DNA of 34,930 bases from Myxococcales bacterium (GCA_023248815.1 JAHFDV010000010.1:1-34930); one strand, 5' to 3'. Shown: positions 17,344-26,264, counted from the stretch's first letter. The notes: a model not told the origin generated them from the sequence alone. A program made the numbers and translations.

Positions 17344-18771
17344 ATGGTGCAGCCCGCTTCTGACGTACGCGCGGTCGGCAACTATCGCCTCTACGACCCC
17401 ATTGGGACGGGCGGTATGGGCAGCGTCTTTCTGGCGCGCCTATTTGCGCCGGGCGGTTTTCGCCGCATCGTCGCGATCAAGCGACTTCATCCGCATCTCA
17501 GCGAAGACGCAGACTTCGTGAGCGCCTTCTTGGACGAAGCGCGCCTCGCTTCGCGTATTCACCATCCCAACGTCGTGGCTCCGCTCGACGTCGTCTCCCA
17601 AGGCGGAGAAGTATTTCTCGTCCTCGAATATGTGCACGGCGTCTCGCTGACGAAGTTGCAACGCCTCGTCACCAAGCTCGGGGAATCCATTCCGCCTCAC
17701 ATCGCGGTGAGCCTCGTCGTCGACGTGCTCAACGGACTCCATGCGGCGCACGAAGCCAAAGACGACGAGGGAGAACCGCTCGGCCTCATTCATCGCGATG
17801 TGTCTCCGCAAAATGTTCTCGTCGGAAAGGATGGCTCTGCACGTCTCTTGGATTTCGGAGTTGCGAAAGCGGCAGGGCGTTCGCAATCGACGGCCGACGG
17901 AATCGTGAAAGGCAAGCGCGCGTACATGGCGCCCGAACACTTGCTCGGCCAGAGCTGCAAAGAAAGCGACCTCTATTCCGCGGGCGTCGTCCTTTGGGAG
18001 CTCCTCGCCGAGCGAAGGCTCTTCGTCGACGAAGAAACGCTTCAAGATCGGCTCTCGGGAGCGGTCCCACCGTGGCCCCAAGATGCTCGTCCGATCTCGC
18101 CGGAGCTTCATCAAGCGCTCTATCGCGCACTGTCACCGAATCCACAGACGCGATTCTCGTCCGCACGAGAGATGAGCGCCGCGCTCGAAAAGTGCAGCCT
18201 CGCGACGTCGCGTGAGATTGCCGAGTGGGTCGAGCACGTCGCCGAAGACGAGCTACGACTTCACGCGGCGCGCGTCGCTCGTGCCGAATCCCGCATCGAG
18301 CTCGAAGACTCTCCGAGCGGCGTGCGCGAGGTCGACCCCGCACTCATCTTCACCAATCATGCACCCGTCGCTTCGCTCGACCCTGCCTTGCCCGACAGCG
18401 GAATCTCGGTCGACCACGCCGCTCCGAAGAGCCATCGCGGACGCAATCTCGCGATCGCGTTCGTCGTCACGACCTTCGGCGCGCTCGCGCTCTTCGCAAT
18501 CTTCGGTACACGGCAGGCAGAGGTCGTGACGCTGAAAGACAATGAAGCCATCGCGCCGAGGCTCGAAGTGAGCGTGCGTGCTCCCGTCCTCGAGTCTTCC
18601 GTCGCGCCATCGACCGCGAGCGTCTCTCCACTTTCGTCTTCGAAGGTCCCTCTCGGCGTTCGCGGAAAGGGTCGCGGCATTCGACGCGGAAAGACGCGCG
18701 ATCCGAACTGCAAACCCTACGTGATCGACAACAGCGGGCGAATGCAGTTCAATGAGGCATGCCTAAAGTAA
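17344..18771 (+). CDS. Membrane-anchored Ser/Thr protein kinase
   Basis: Eukaryotic-type kinase of 475 residues. The catalytic domain (~13-285) has GTGGMGSVF, K46 in VAIKRL, E65, HRDVSPQN (150-157), DFGVAKA (D170) and MAPEH in place of the common APE-Q, and looks active. A linker leads to one membrane helix (~369-387). The short outer part is Ser/Pro-rich with a basic stretch (GKGRGIRRGKTR) and a Cys-containing end (NCKPYVIDNSGRMQF). AGGAG directly abuts the ATG at 17344, so initiation at the following GTG (17347) is possible. The stop overlaps the next gene by 13 bases, so kinase and neighbour are probably translated together. Confidence 0.92.
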   Translation: MVQPASDVRAVGNYRLYDPIGTGGMGSVFLARLFAPGGFRRIVAIKRLHPHLSEDADFVSAFLDEARLASRIHHPNVVAPLDVVSQGGEVFLVLEYVHGVSLTKLQRLVTKLGESIPPHIAVSLVVDVLNGLHAAHEAKDDEGEPLGLIHRDVSPQNVLVGKDGSARLLDFGVAKAAGRSQSTADGIVKGKRAYMAPEHLLGQSCKESDLYSAGVVLWELLAERRLFVDEETLQDRLSGAVPPWPQDARPISPELHQALYRALSPNPQTRFSSAREMSAALEKCSLATSREIAEWVEHVAEDELRLHAARVARAESRIELEDSPSGVREVDPALIFTNHAPVASLDPALPDSGISVDHAAPKSHRGRNLAIAFVVTTFGALALFAIFGTRQAEVVTLKDNEAIAPRLEVSVRAPVLESSVAPSTASVSPLSSSKVPLGVRGKGRGIRRGKTRDPNCKPYVIDNSGRMQFNEACLK

Positions 18772-19637
18772 CGTGGCGCGCTTCTCGGCTCTCGGCCGCG
18801 ATCGCCATGACCTGCTCGTTCTTCGTGTGGCCATCTGCCGCCGCAGACTCGACGCATTCGTGCGTCGAAGCCGCTCACGAAGGACAACGCCTGCGTGACG
18901 AAGGGAAGTTGGTCGGCGCGCGGGCGTCGTTCCTTCAATGCGCGGTGGCGGCGTGCCCAGACGTCGTCCGTACGACGTGTGAGCGTTGGAGCGGAGAAAT
19001 CGACGCGCGCCTCCCCACCGTCGTCATCGGTGCGCGCGATGGCCAAGGGATCGACCTCGTGGACGTGCGAACGACGATCGACGGCAAGCTCGCTTCGGAG
19101 CGCGTCGATGGTCGAGCCTTTGCAATTGATCCGGGCCCGCACGAGTTCGTGTTCGAATCCAAAGGGAAAAAGCCCATCAAACAGTTCGTCATCGCACGCG
19201 AAGGCGAAAAGGTGCGGGTCATTGCGGTCGAGCTCCAGCAAGCGAGCGAGTCCGAAAAGCCTTCCGGCGGCGAACCGCCTCGCGCGGGAGAAGAGGGACG
19301 TAGCGTTGCCCCCGTCATCGCGATGGGCGCACTCACTGCCGTTGGATTCGCAGGATTCGCGGTGTTTGGCGTCCTCGGACAAAAGCAGAAGAGCGATCTC
19401 GAGTCGACCTGCGCCGATAGCAAGACCTGCGCGTCCTCCGAAGTGAGCTCCGCGCGATCGAAACTGCTCGTCGCCGACATCTCCCTCGTCGTTGGGATTG
19501 GAAGTGCGATCGTCACCGGCATCTTGCTCGTGCCGCACCTCACGTCGTCGCCCAACGCCGCAAAAAAAAGCGCGTCGCATTTCGGCTTCGCGCCCCTTCA
19601 GGGCGGAGCGTTCGCGACCTACGAGTTGCGCTACTGA
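18759..19637 (+). CDS. Secreted/membrane protein with PEGA-like domain, partner of the kinase
   Basis: A 292-residue protein. Residues 1-29 form a signal peptide (cleavage likely after SAAA). Residues 33-85 are a Cys-containing TPR-like helical segment (CVEAAHEGQRLRDEGKL, ARASFLQCAVAACP). Residues ~85-160 are beta-rich and PEGA-like (TTIDGKLASERVDG, IDPGPHEFVFESKGKK). Two membrane helices follow (~184-207 and ~237-258), separated by a short loop with CADSKTC. This combination is common in Myxococcota beside Ser/Thr kinases. Its ATG lies 13 bases inside the kinase gene. A role as sensor or effector of that kinase is inference. Confidence 0.78.
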   Translation: MPKVTWRASRLSAAIAMTCSFFVWPSAAADSTHSCVEAAHEGQRLRDEGKLVGARASFLQCAVAACPDVVRTTCERWSGEIDARLPTVVIGARDGQGIDLVDVRTTIDGKLASERVDGRAFAIDPGPHEFVFESKGKKPIKQFVIAREGEKVRVIAVELQQASESEKPSGGEPPRAGEEGRSVAPVIAMGALTAVGFAGFAVFGVLGQKQKSDLESTCADSKTCASSEVSSARSKLLVADISLVVGIGSAIVTGILLVPHLTSSPNAAKKSASHFGFAPLQGGAFATYELRY

Positions 19638-19645
19638 GCGGCGTG

Positions 19646-19672
19646 GCTAGCGAGATGTATTGCTAGCGAGAT
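19646..19672. repeat. Short direct repeat, GCTAGCGAGAT twice
   Basis: Two identical 11-mers at 19646-19656 and 19662-19672 (16-base period) in the 77-base gap between convergent stops. I see no hairpin with a T-run here. Confidence 0.6.
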
Positions 19673-19714
19673 CGTGGGTAGCTTGCGCAACGCGTGAATT
19701 CGAGCGCGAGAGGG

Positions 19715-21037
19715 TTACTTGCGGCGAGGTCGCGGAAGCCCGAGCTTGTCCATCTTGTAGCCGAGGATGCGCCTCGTAATGCCGAGAGCGGTTGCCGCTG
19801 TCGCCTGATTGCCGCCCGCTTCGGCGAGTGCACGCACGATGCGATCGCGCTCGGATGCATCGGTCGCTTTGGAAAGAGAGGAGGATGACGGATCACCTGG
19901 CGGTGCCGCGAGCGACGAAGGAGGCATCGAGAGCGAAGAGGGCGGGGGAGCCGGAACGGGCGCCGCAAGAGGCGGATCGAACATCAAGTGCTCGGTGAGG
20001 ATGACGTCACCTTCGCAGACGTGGATCGCGCGATCGATGACGTTGCGAAGCTCGCGTATGTTTCCGGGGAACCGATAGGCCTCGAGGATTGCGCGCGCCG
20101 CCTCCGATAAGGTCGGCACCGCTTGGTGGAGGCGCGCCGATGTCGAGGCGAGAAACGCATTGGCCAAGCCGACGACTTCATCGCGGCGCTCGCGGAGAGG
20201 TGGAATGCGAATCGTGAAGCCATTGAGCCTAAAAAGAAGGTCTTCGCGGAACTTTCCCATGACGGCCAGTGCGCGCAGATCGCGGTGAGTCGCCGAGATG
20301 AAACGCACGTCGATGGGCTTCGGCTTGAGGGCGCCGACGCGCCGAACTTCGCGACTCTCGAGCACGCGGAGGAGCTTGGCTTGTGTCTCCTCTGGCATCT
20401 CTCCGAGCTCGTCGAGAAAGAGCGTGCCGCCATCGGCCGATTCGATGAGACCTGCCTTGGCCTGAATCGCTCCCGTGAAAGCGCCGCGCTCGTGACCGAA
20501 GAGCTCGCTCTCGATCAAGGACGCGCTGAGGCCCGCGCAGTTGATCCGAACGAGCGGACCTCCGCTCCGCGAGCGCGCATGGAGCTCTTCTGCCATCACT
20601 TCTTTTCCGACGCCTGTTTCGCCGAGCAAAATGATGCTCACGTTGGTTCCTGCGAACTTGTCGACGAGACGGCGGACGTCGACCATGGCGGGCGCGGACG
20701 GACCGGTCTTTGCGCGAAGCAGAAGACGAATGGCGCCTACTTCGAGAATGGCTCCGGTTGGAAAGGGAACGCGCCCGGTGACGGGGGTTCCGTCGAGCCG
20801 CGTGCCGTTGGCGCTCTGAAGGTCTTCGATCTCCACGTTCTGATCGCTGAAGTGGAGGCGCGCGTGAAGCCGCGAGACCGAAGCATGAGGCAGATTGATC
20901 GCGCAGGCGTTTCCGCGACCGATGTCCAGCGTGCTTCCCGAGAGCTCGAAACGAGTGACGTGAGATTCCCAGCAGGCGATGAGTTCGCGCGCGTGGGAGG
21001 GAGCGCTGAGCGCGGCCGTCGTTTCGTCGTGGTCCAT
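19715..21037 (-). CDS. FHA-domain sigma-54-dependent transcriptional activator
   Basis: A 440-residue bacterial enhancer-binding protein. The N-terminal FHA domain (about 25-108) shows [13 protein letters not shown] and NGT, the phosphothreonine-binding pattern. The AAA+ domain follows with Walker A GETGVGKE (139-146), the sigma-54 contact loop GAFTGA (185-190), Walker B GGTLFLDE (203-210), and the C-terminal [17 protein letters not shown] Pro/Ser-rich linker precedes a Fis-type helix-turn-helix ([20 protein letters not shown]) at the end. The ATG is at 21037. The FHA domain implies control by a Ser/Thr kinase rather than a histidine kinase; the kinase operon converging 77 bases away is an obvious but unproven candidate. 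Confidence 0.94.
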   Translation of the reverse strand: MDHDETTAALSAPSHARELIACWESHVTRFELSGSTLDIGRGNACAINLPHASVSRLHARLHFSDQNVEIEDLQSANGTRLDGTPVTGRVPFPTGAILEVGAIRLLLRAKTGPSAPAMVDVRRLVDKFAGTNVSIILLGETGVGKEVMAEELHARSRSGGPLVRINCAGLSASLIESELFGHERGAFTGAIQAKAGLIESADGGTLFLDELGEMPEETQAKLLRVLESREVRRVGALKPKPIDVRFISATHRDLRALAVMGKFREDLLFRLNGFTIRIPPLRERRDEVVGLANAFLASTSARLHQAVPTLSEAARAILEAYRFPGNIRELRNVIDRAIHVCEGDVILTEHLMFDPPLAAPVPAPPPSSLSMPPSSLAAPPGDPSSSSLSKATDASERDRIVRALAEAGGNQATAATALGITRRILGYKMDKLGLPRPRRK

Positions 21038-21195
21038 CGCGGGGCCTAAGCCCGAGTATCGTACGAGAATGTCACAGTCAACGCGACGATTCCTTCGCCG
21101 TCCGTCGCACGTGATCGTTCCACCTACACGGAGGCGCTCATGTCCATTCTTTTGGGCGATTAACGGTCGCGGCGCGGTTGTGGCACACTCTTTCA

Positions 21196-21606
21196 ATGCC
21201 CCAGGTCTTGATCGTGGATGACGATCCCAGCATCCGTGCGCTCCTTTCGAAGGCGCTCTCCAACATGGCGGAGATTCACACCGCCACAGGGTGGATGGAC
21301 GCGATGAAGGCGCTCTCGGTGAAACGCTACGACACGATCTTGCTCGACCTCCACATGCCGGGCGTCGGCGGTCTCGCACTCCTCGACATTCTCTCGAAGA
21401 AGCCGGGTCCCAATCGCGAGACGCCCGTCTTCGTGATCACGGCCGACACGACCGAGGGGGCGCGGGCTCAAGCGCTCGCACGCAACGCCACCTACTTTTT
21501 GACGAAGCCGCTTTCGATCATGACGCTTCGCAATCTCGTCGAAGGTGTGCTGAAAAAACACGCGTTCAAAGGTGACCCGCCCTCCACGGGCGGTTCGGGG
21601 CACTGA
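21196..21606 (+). CDS. Stand-alone response regulator receiver
   Basis: A 136-residue CheY-like receiver with no output domain. The acidic pocket is D8-D9-D10 (VDDDPS), the phosphoacceptor is D51 (LLDLHMPG), the switch threonine is T82 (ITADT), and K104 lies in TKP. The tail is a short basic and Gly/Ser-rich extension. The ATG at 21196 is chosen over the track TTG at 21178. No histidine kinase is adjacent. It diverges from the FHA activator across 158 bases. Confidence 0.92.
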   Translation: MPQVLIVDDDPSIRALLSKALSNMAEIHTATGWMDAMKALSVKRYDTILLDLHMPGVGGLALLDILSKKPGPNRETPVFVITADTTEGARAQALARNATYFLTKPLSIMTLRNLVEGVLKKHAFKGDPPSTGGSGH

Positions 21607-21663
21607 CGCGTTCGACCGGGATTGCGCCGCGCTCTCGGCGACAGCGCCCATTCGGAAGCGAGC

Positions 21664-22443
21664 TCATTCCCTCATCGCGAGGTACCGCGCCCGGCGCTCC
21701 GGCGTGAAGTGCTCGATCGCGTAACGAAGCATCGTGCGCGGCATCGAAGACGCGTGGGTGTCCAAAAACTTCTCCAGATCGACGCGGGCGACGCGCTTTC
21801 CGACCTCGCGCAGCATCCAGCCGACGGCCTTCTGGATGAGATCGTGGCGATCTTCCAAGAGGGCCTCGGCGATGCGCAGCGTTTCCGCCGACTCACCCTC
21901 TTTGATGAAGTGAAACGTCGCGAGGACGGCGATGCGGCGTTCCCAAAGCAAATCCGAACGCACGAAACGGTCGAGCCATTTTCGTCTCTCGCCCTTCGAC
22001 CACGATTGCAACGTCGGGCCCACGACATACTCGGCGGAACAATCGACGAGATCCCAATTGTTGATGAATCGCGCGTGCGCCGTGTAGCTCTCGAAGATCG
22101 CCTTGCGTGCTTCTTCATCCCCTCGGGCGTAGTCCCGCACCATCGACAAGAGTCCGAGCATGCGCGCCTCGTGGAGACGGTTCCGCACGAGCTTCTCGAT
22201 TTCGGAAAGAGGAAGCGTTGCGATCCTCACGAGGGACCGCACTTCGGGAACGGAGACGCCAAGGAAGACGTCGCCTTCGCCGTACTCGCCCTTGCCCGTC
22301 TTGAAGAAGCGCACGACTGCCTTGGCGCGCGTTGCGTCACCTTTCTGCTCGAGCCGCGCGAGGGCCGTCTTGGCGTCGAGTATTTCGCCGGCACTCTTGC
22401 GAGCGGATTTCGCGCCAGCGTGTCCAGTAGGGGAGGATTTCAT
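21664..22443 (-). CDS. DNA alkylation repair protein (AlkD-like HEAT glycosylase family)
   Basis: A 259-residue all-helical protein of the DNA alkylation repair family (PF08713). It has the VSVPEVRSLVR segment, the core INNWDLVDCSAEYVVGP with the catalytic-region W and D, RRIAVLATFHFIKEG, and QKAVGWMLREVGKR, as in AlkD. AlkD removes bulky or positively charged N-alkylated bases such as N3- and N7-alkylpurines without base flipping. The ATG at 22443 (MKSSPTGH) is used; the track extension to 22557 crosses the intergenic region shared with the sigma gene. The first ~20 residues are Lys/Ala/Ser-rich and probably disordered. It is divergent from the sigma factor gene. Confidence 0.9.
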   Translation of the reverse strand: MKSSPTGHAGAKSARKSAGEILDAKTALARLEQKGDATRAKAVVRFFKTGKGEYGEGDVFLGVSVPEVRSLVRIATLPLSEIEKLVRNRLHEARMLGLLSMVRDYARGDEEARKAIFESYTAHARFINNWDLVDCSAEYVVGPTLQSWSKGERRKWLDRFVRSDLLWERRIAVLATFHFIKEGESAETLRIAEALLEDRHDLIQKAVGWMLREVGKRVARVDLEKFLDTHASSMPRTMLRYAIEHFTPERRARYLAMRE

Positions 22444-22555
22444 GGGAGCTCGGGAGAAAGGGAGCCTCTGGTAGGCCGCAAAACGCGATTCCTGGAAGGT
22501 ATCCCACTGCAGCCCCGTTCGCGAGATGACGAGGATTTTTGGAGGCTGGAAAAAC

Positions 22556-22583
22556 ATTCTCGCGTCCTCCGAGAATTCTCGCG
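22556..22583. promoter_or_regulatory. Palindrome and direct repeat upstream of the sigma factor gene
   Basis: ATTCTCGCG occurs at 22556-22564 and 22575-22583 (19-base period). The second copy overlaps a perfect 12-base palindrome, CGAGAATTCTCG (22570-22581). It lies 37 bases before the sigma start and 110 bases upstream of alkD. It is a plausible operator for either gene; no regulator is identified. Confidence 0.4.
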
Positions 22584-22620
22584 AATCGCGTGACCCTTCT
22601 TTCTGCGGCTTCCCTACGTA

Positions 22621-23238
22621 TTGGTTGTGGAATCGAAGCCTTTGTCTGCAGAGCCCATCCTGAGGCTCGAGGCGCTCGATCTCGCGAGGCGCGCCGCTTC
22701 CGGCGACACCGCAGCCACCGCGGAGCTACTTCGTTTGCTCGCGCCAGAAATGCGCCGCGTGGTTGTCGGCGTCATGGGGTCGCAGTCGCCCGACGTCGAC
22801 GATGCGCTCCAGCAATCCCTGATTGGGCTCATCCATGCACTCCCCGCGTTTCGCGGTGAATGCGCGCCTGCCGGCTATGCCTGCCGCATCGCCTTTCGTA
22901 CGGCCCTCGCCGTACGCACGAGCTCTCGTCGTCACACCGTGAATCGTCGCGACGCCGACGAAGCGCACGAGCTCGTCAGCAAAGATCGTCCCGATACCGA
23001 CCTCTTCGGACAGCGGCGCACGGAAATCGTCCGCACGCTGCTCGAAGAACTCCCCCGTGAACAAGCAGAAGCGTTGGCCATGCGCACGATGATGGGTTGG
23101 TCGCTCGAAGAAATCGCGAGCTCGTGCGAAGCACCGGTGAACACCGTTCGTAGCCGTTTGCGTCTCGCAAAAGACGCACTTCGGAAAAAGATCGAGAGCG
23201 ATCCCGCTCTCCTCGAACTCCTGGGGAATCCGTCGTGA
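22621..23238 (+). CDS. ECF-type RNA polymerase sigma factor
   Basis: A 205-residue sigma-70-family factor with only regions 2 and 4. Region 2 is at about 25-105 (ARRAASGDTAATAELLRLL, DVDDALQQSLIGLIHALPAFRGE). Region 4 is at about 135-190 (LLEELPREQAEALAMRTMMGWSLEEIA, with NTVRSRLRLAKDALRKK). The track start is TTG at 22621; GTG at 22627 is equally possible, and an in-frame stop at 22591 limits the upstream choice. Its stop overlaps the GTG of the anti-sigma gene (GTGA), typical of ECF/anti-sigma pairs. Regulation is probably by membrane sequestration and release. Confidence 0.88.
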   Translation: MVVESKPLSAEPILRLEALDLARRAASGDTAATAELLRLLAPEMRRVVVGVMGSQSPDVDDALQQSLIGLIHALPAFRGECAPAGYACRIAFRTALAVRTSSRRHTVNRRDADEAHELVSKDRPDTDLFGQRRTEIVRTLLEELPREQAEALAMRTMMGWSLEEIASSCEAPVNTVRSRLRLAKDALRKKIESDPALLELLGNPS

Positions 23239-24548
23239 AGGTTTTGGAATTTCATCTCGACGATCTCGTTGATCGTGAAATGTCGGGCACGCTCACGCCG
23301 AGTGAACGCATTCGCCTCGATGATCACCTCGTGCGCTGCACGAGCTGCCGTCTCGAGCAGATGGTGCGCGACGATTTCGACCGCGAGCTCGCGGACGAAG
23401 GTCCCATCAGCGTCAGCGAGATTGCGATCGGAGCAATGCGCGCCGCCGAGCTGCAAACGACCGGACTCGAGATGGCCGCACTCGGGATTCACGAGCACGC
23501 TCCCAAAGAGACGATAGTCGCCTCGAAGGTCGAAAGCTCGAACTCGCGGAATGCGATTCAGGAGCCGAAACACGAACACCATCAGCGCCCATCGGTGCAT
23601 GCCACCTCGACACGAAAAGCGCCGCGCCGCTTCGTGCTCTCGCTTGCCGCGGCGGCAGTGCTCGTCGGTGGTGTTGCCGTAGCTCGCAACGGATCGCCAC
23701 TTCGTGCATGGAATTACGTCGTCGACTCGGTGCGCGGTTCCAAGGAAGAAGTGCGAGAGCTCGCAAGCCAACGGACGACAGTGACCCGTGCGGCGTCTCG
23801 TGCTCTCGAAACGGCAGCCGTCGCGCAGGGAAGGCCGACTGCCTCGGTGAACGAGCCCGAGTCGCCGAGCGTCGATGCGCGTGAAGCGGAGCGCCGCGAG
23901 TTCGAAGAGCTACGTGCAATCGAAGCCGTGCGCGTCGAGCGTGAAGAATCGCTGGCCCACACGCGGCCCGTGCTTGCGAGCGCGAGCGGCGGCATCGCTG
24001 GCGGAGCAAACAGCGCGGGTTCGGCTCCGCGCACGAAGGACCTTTCGGCATCGAGCGTTGCCTACAGCACCACGAAGCCTCCGTTCGTCTCGAGCGGCGC
24101 TCCGACAGTGCCTTCGGCGACTCCAACGGCCGCGAGCTCGGGGACGAATTCCGCGATGGCCGACGCGCCACGAGAGACTTCGGCGCTTCTTTTCGACCGC
24201 GCAACGCATGCGCGCCGTTTCGGAAATCGATCGGAGGCCACGCGTCTCTATGGGGAGCTTCTGCGCAACTATCCGGCGAGCTCGGAGGCGCGCCTCTCCT
24301 TGGCCACGCTCGCACGTCTCAATCTCGACGCAGGTGACACGGCGAGCGCACTCGATGGCTTCACTCGCTATCTCGTCTCGGGCGATTCTTCGCTCCGCGA
24401 AGAGGCCATGGAAGGGCGCGCGGTAGCGCTCCGGAGACTCGGTCACTCCGCAGAAGAGCGAGACGCGTGGGACTTGCTGCTCCGCTCCTATCCCGATTCC
24501 GTTTATGCGCCGCTTGCGACTCAACGAATGCAAACGCTGAAGCCTTGA
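23235..24548 (+). CDS. Transmembrane zinc-finger anti-sigma factor with TPR-like periplasmic tail
   Basis: A 437-residue protein. The cytoplasmic domain starts MKVLEFHLDDLVDREM and carries the ZAS motif H31-x3-C35-x2-C38 (HLVRCTSC) used by anti-sigma factors to hold an ECF sigma. One membrane helix lies at ~134-151. The periplasmic part begins with a long Glu/Arg- and Ser/Thr-rich region (~160-315), then ends with TPR-like repeats (~320-437: FDRATHARRFGNRSEATRLY, YPASSEARLSLATLARL, LLLRSYPDSVYAPLATQRM). The tail resembles YbgF/CpoB-type TPR modules and may sense an envelope protein. The GTG start overlaps the sigma stop. The next gene begins 16 bases after the stop. Confidence 0.85.
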   Translation: MKVLEFHLDDLVDREMSGTLTPSERIRLDDHLVRCTSCRLEQMVRDDFDRELADEGPISVSEIAIGAMRAAELQTTGLEMAALGIHEHAPKETIVASKVESSNSRNAIQEPKHEHHQRPSVHATSTRKAPRRFVLSLAAAAVLVGGVAVARNGSPLRAWNYVVDSVRGSKEEVRELASQRTTVTRAASRALETAAVAQGRPTASVNEPESPSVDAREAERREFEELRAIEAVRVEREESLAHTRPVLASASGGIAGGANSAGSAPRTKDLSASSVAYSTTKPPFVSSGAPTVPSATPTAASSGTNSAMADAPRETSALLFDRATHARRFGNRSEATRLYGELLRNYPASSEARLSLATLARLNLDAGDTASALDGFTRYLVSGDSSLREEAMEGRAVALRRLGHSAEERDAWDLLLRSYPDSVYAPLATQRMQTLKP

Positions 24549-24564
24549 GTAAGGTTGAGCGGTG

Positions 24565-25683
24565 ATGTCTCGACCGCGAGCCTTGCCGACATCCGCCCGC
24601 GCGGTGGTTTTTGGTATCGCACTGATGGGAATCGCATCTCCCCTCTCTTTCGCAATGCGAGCGGCGCACGCCCAAGAGCGGACGAGTACGCGTGAGGTCA
24701 TCGTCGACCGCGGCGACGTCACGGACCCAGAGCTCGAGCTCACCTTGCGCGAGCTCTTTCAGCGCAACCATCTGCTCTATGTCGACATCACGGGGACCGG
24801 ATCGGAGCGAAGAGGACTCGCGCGGGTGACCTTGCGAGTAACGGGTGACGGGATTTCCGTCATGGTCGTTCGGGACGAGAAAAATATCGCACGTGAAGTG
24901 AAGATGGCGCAGTCCACGGCGCTCACCCGCGAGATCGTCGCGCACGTCGTTCTCTCCGCCGTCGATCCCGCCGCGCTCGCCGCCGAATCGAAGCCGCCCG
25001 AGCCCGCCCCAGAAAAGCCCGAGGAGCCACCTGCCGTTCCCAAAGAAGCGCCCCCTGCGATCCCCGAACGCTCTGCCACGAAAGAAAGCGCCAGAAAAAG
25101 CGCTCTTTCCTTCGCGTTCGGTCTTCACGGTGGACCTGCGCTTCCTGCCGAGCGCGAGGCTGCCGTGAATTTTCTCGCGAGCGCGCGGCTCGTCTACGAA
25201 GGCTCACCGCGGGTCGCGATTGGTGTCGAGGGGGGCGGCGCGCTTCCGCAAGAGATCGATCGCGCAGGAACACATGGCACGTTCAACTCGCTTCCGCTCC
25301 GTGCACGCGTAGCGATCGAATTTCTGTCACGTGACGTCGTCCGCTTGGAGGTGGGCGCTTCTGCCGGCATCGAAGTGCAGCGCTTTCGTGCCGAGACATT
25401 CACCGAGGGCGCGACTGTAGTCTCGGGCGGGTCCACCCTTTCTAGCTCCTCGCGCGTCGAACCGTTGCTGGGCGGTTTTCTTGCGGCGCGATTCCGTCTT
25501 TCACGCGAGATTGATCTCGTGACGACGGGAGGTCTCGAAGTCGACCTCGCGACGCGTCGCTGGACTACTTCTCGTCCCGAAGCGACGATCGTCGAATCGT
25601 CGCGCGTGCGTCCCTATGGCCTCATCGGCATCGAATGGACTCTGCTCGGCGAAAAGTCGAGTTCGCTGGAGGCCATGAAATGA
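24565..25683 (+). CDS. Secreted, probable outer-membrane beta-barrel protein
   Basis: A 372-residue protein from the ATG at 24565 (a GTG sits three bases earlier). A signal peptide ends in AAHA-QE. The first mature segment (~40-135) is a compact alpha/beta region (TREVIVDRGDVTDPELELTLRE in pattern), followed by a Pro/Glu/Lys-rich linker (~140-180). The C-terminal half alternates polar and hydrophobic residues in strand-length runs (SFAFGLHGGPAL, RVAIGVEGGGAL, RARVAIEFLS, PYGLIGIEWTLL), as in small outer-membrane beta barrels. I recognise no named family. It is third in the ECF operon and its last codons overlap the start of the lipoprotein gene. Confidence 0.7.
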   Translation: MSRPRALPTSARAVVFGIALMGIASPLSFAMRAAHAQERTSTREVIVDRGDVTDPELELTLRELFQRNHLLYVDITGTGSERRGLARVTLRVTGDGISVMVVRDEKNIAREVKMAQSTALTREIVAHVVLSAVDPAALAAESKPPEPAPEKPEEPPAVPKEAPPAIPERSATKESARKSALSFAFGLHGGPALPAEREAAVNFLASARLVYEGSPRVAIGVEGGGALPQEIDRAGTHGTFNSLPLRARVAIEFLSRDVVRLEVGASAGIEVQRFRAETFTEGATVVSGGSTLSSSSRVEPLLGGFLAARFRLSREIDLVTTGGLEVDLATRRWTTSRPEATIVESSRVRPYGLIGIEWTLLGEKSSSLEAMK

Positions 25684-26264
25684 AGTACTTCGTGAGTCTG
25701 TTCCTCGTCGTCGCGACGCCACTCGTCGTCGCTTGCGAAGTCGAGGACATCGTCGTCGTCACACGAGATGCCGGCGTCGACACGGGAACGGGGGGTTGCC
25801 AGGAAGACTCCGACTGCCCTTCCGGCGAATTCTGCGACAAGCATGGGTGCGGCGCGACGAGCGGGACGTGCACGCCAGAATTGTCGACCTGCTCGCCCGC
25901 GCAAGATCCGGTCTGCGGGTGCGACGGCGTCACTTATTACAACGATTGCTTTCGCAAGCGAACCGAGCCGCATGTCCCTCTCAATCACCACGAAGAATGC
26001 GGACCGAGTGGAAGGCCTTGCGATGTAGCCGGCGAATGTGGGTCGCAAGCGTCCTGCGGCCTTCTCCTCGCCCCCAACTCGCACGCATGCGCCAAGGCGG
26101 TTGGTAGGTGTTGGGTACTGCCCACGACCTGCGACGAATCGGAAGGGGGCGATCGGTTCAGCGAGTGCGTTCCCGAGGGCATACCGGCGAAACCATGTGA
26201 ATCTTTGTGCCTGACGATCCAGAGCGAAAGGCCACATGTGCGCGAATTCAAGTGCCCGAAGTGA
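25680..26264 (+). CDS. Cys-rich lipoprotein with Kazal-type inhibitor domain
   Basis: A 194-residue lipoprotein. The lipobox VVAC places the lipidated Cys at residue 19. After an acidic linker comes a Cys-rich stretch (DSDCPSGEFCDKHGCG) of the kind common in myxobacterial surface proteins. A Kazal-like domain (~71-107) follows: CSPAQDPVCGCDGVTYYNDC contains the diagnostic PVCG-x-DG-x-TY-x-N-x-C. The last ~85 residues carry a further set of cysteines and match no family I know. Kazal domains inhibit serine proteases or act as structural modules. The ATG overlaps the preceding stop (ATGA), making it the last gene of the ECF operon. Confidence 0.85.
   Translation: MKYFVSLFLVVATPLVVACEVEDIVVVTRDAGVDTGTGGCQEDSDCPSGEFCDKHGCGATSGTCTPELSTCSPAQDPVCGCDGVTYYNDCFRKRTEPHVPLNHHEECGPSGRPCDVAGECGSQASCGLLLAPNSHACAKAVGRCWVLPTTCDESEGGDRFSECVPEGIPAKPCESLCLTIQSERPHVREFKCPK

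Noticed and set aside
21181-21195. Sigma-54 promoter TGGCAC before the receiver gene
   Set aside because: The -12 GC is absent (TTTCA) and the element abuts the ATG at 21196, leaving no leader.
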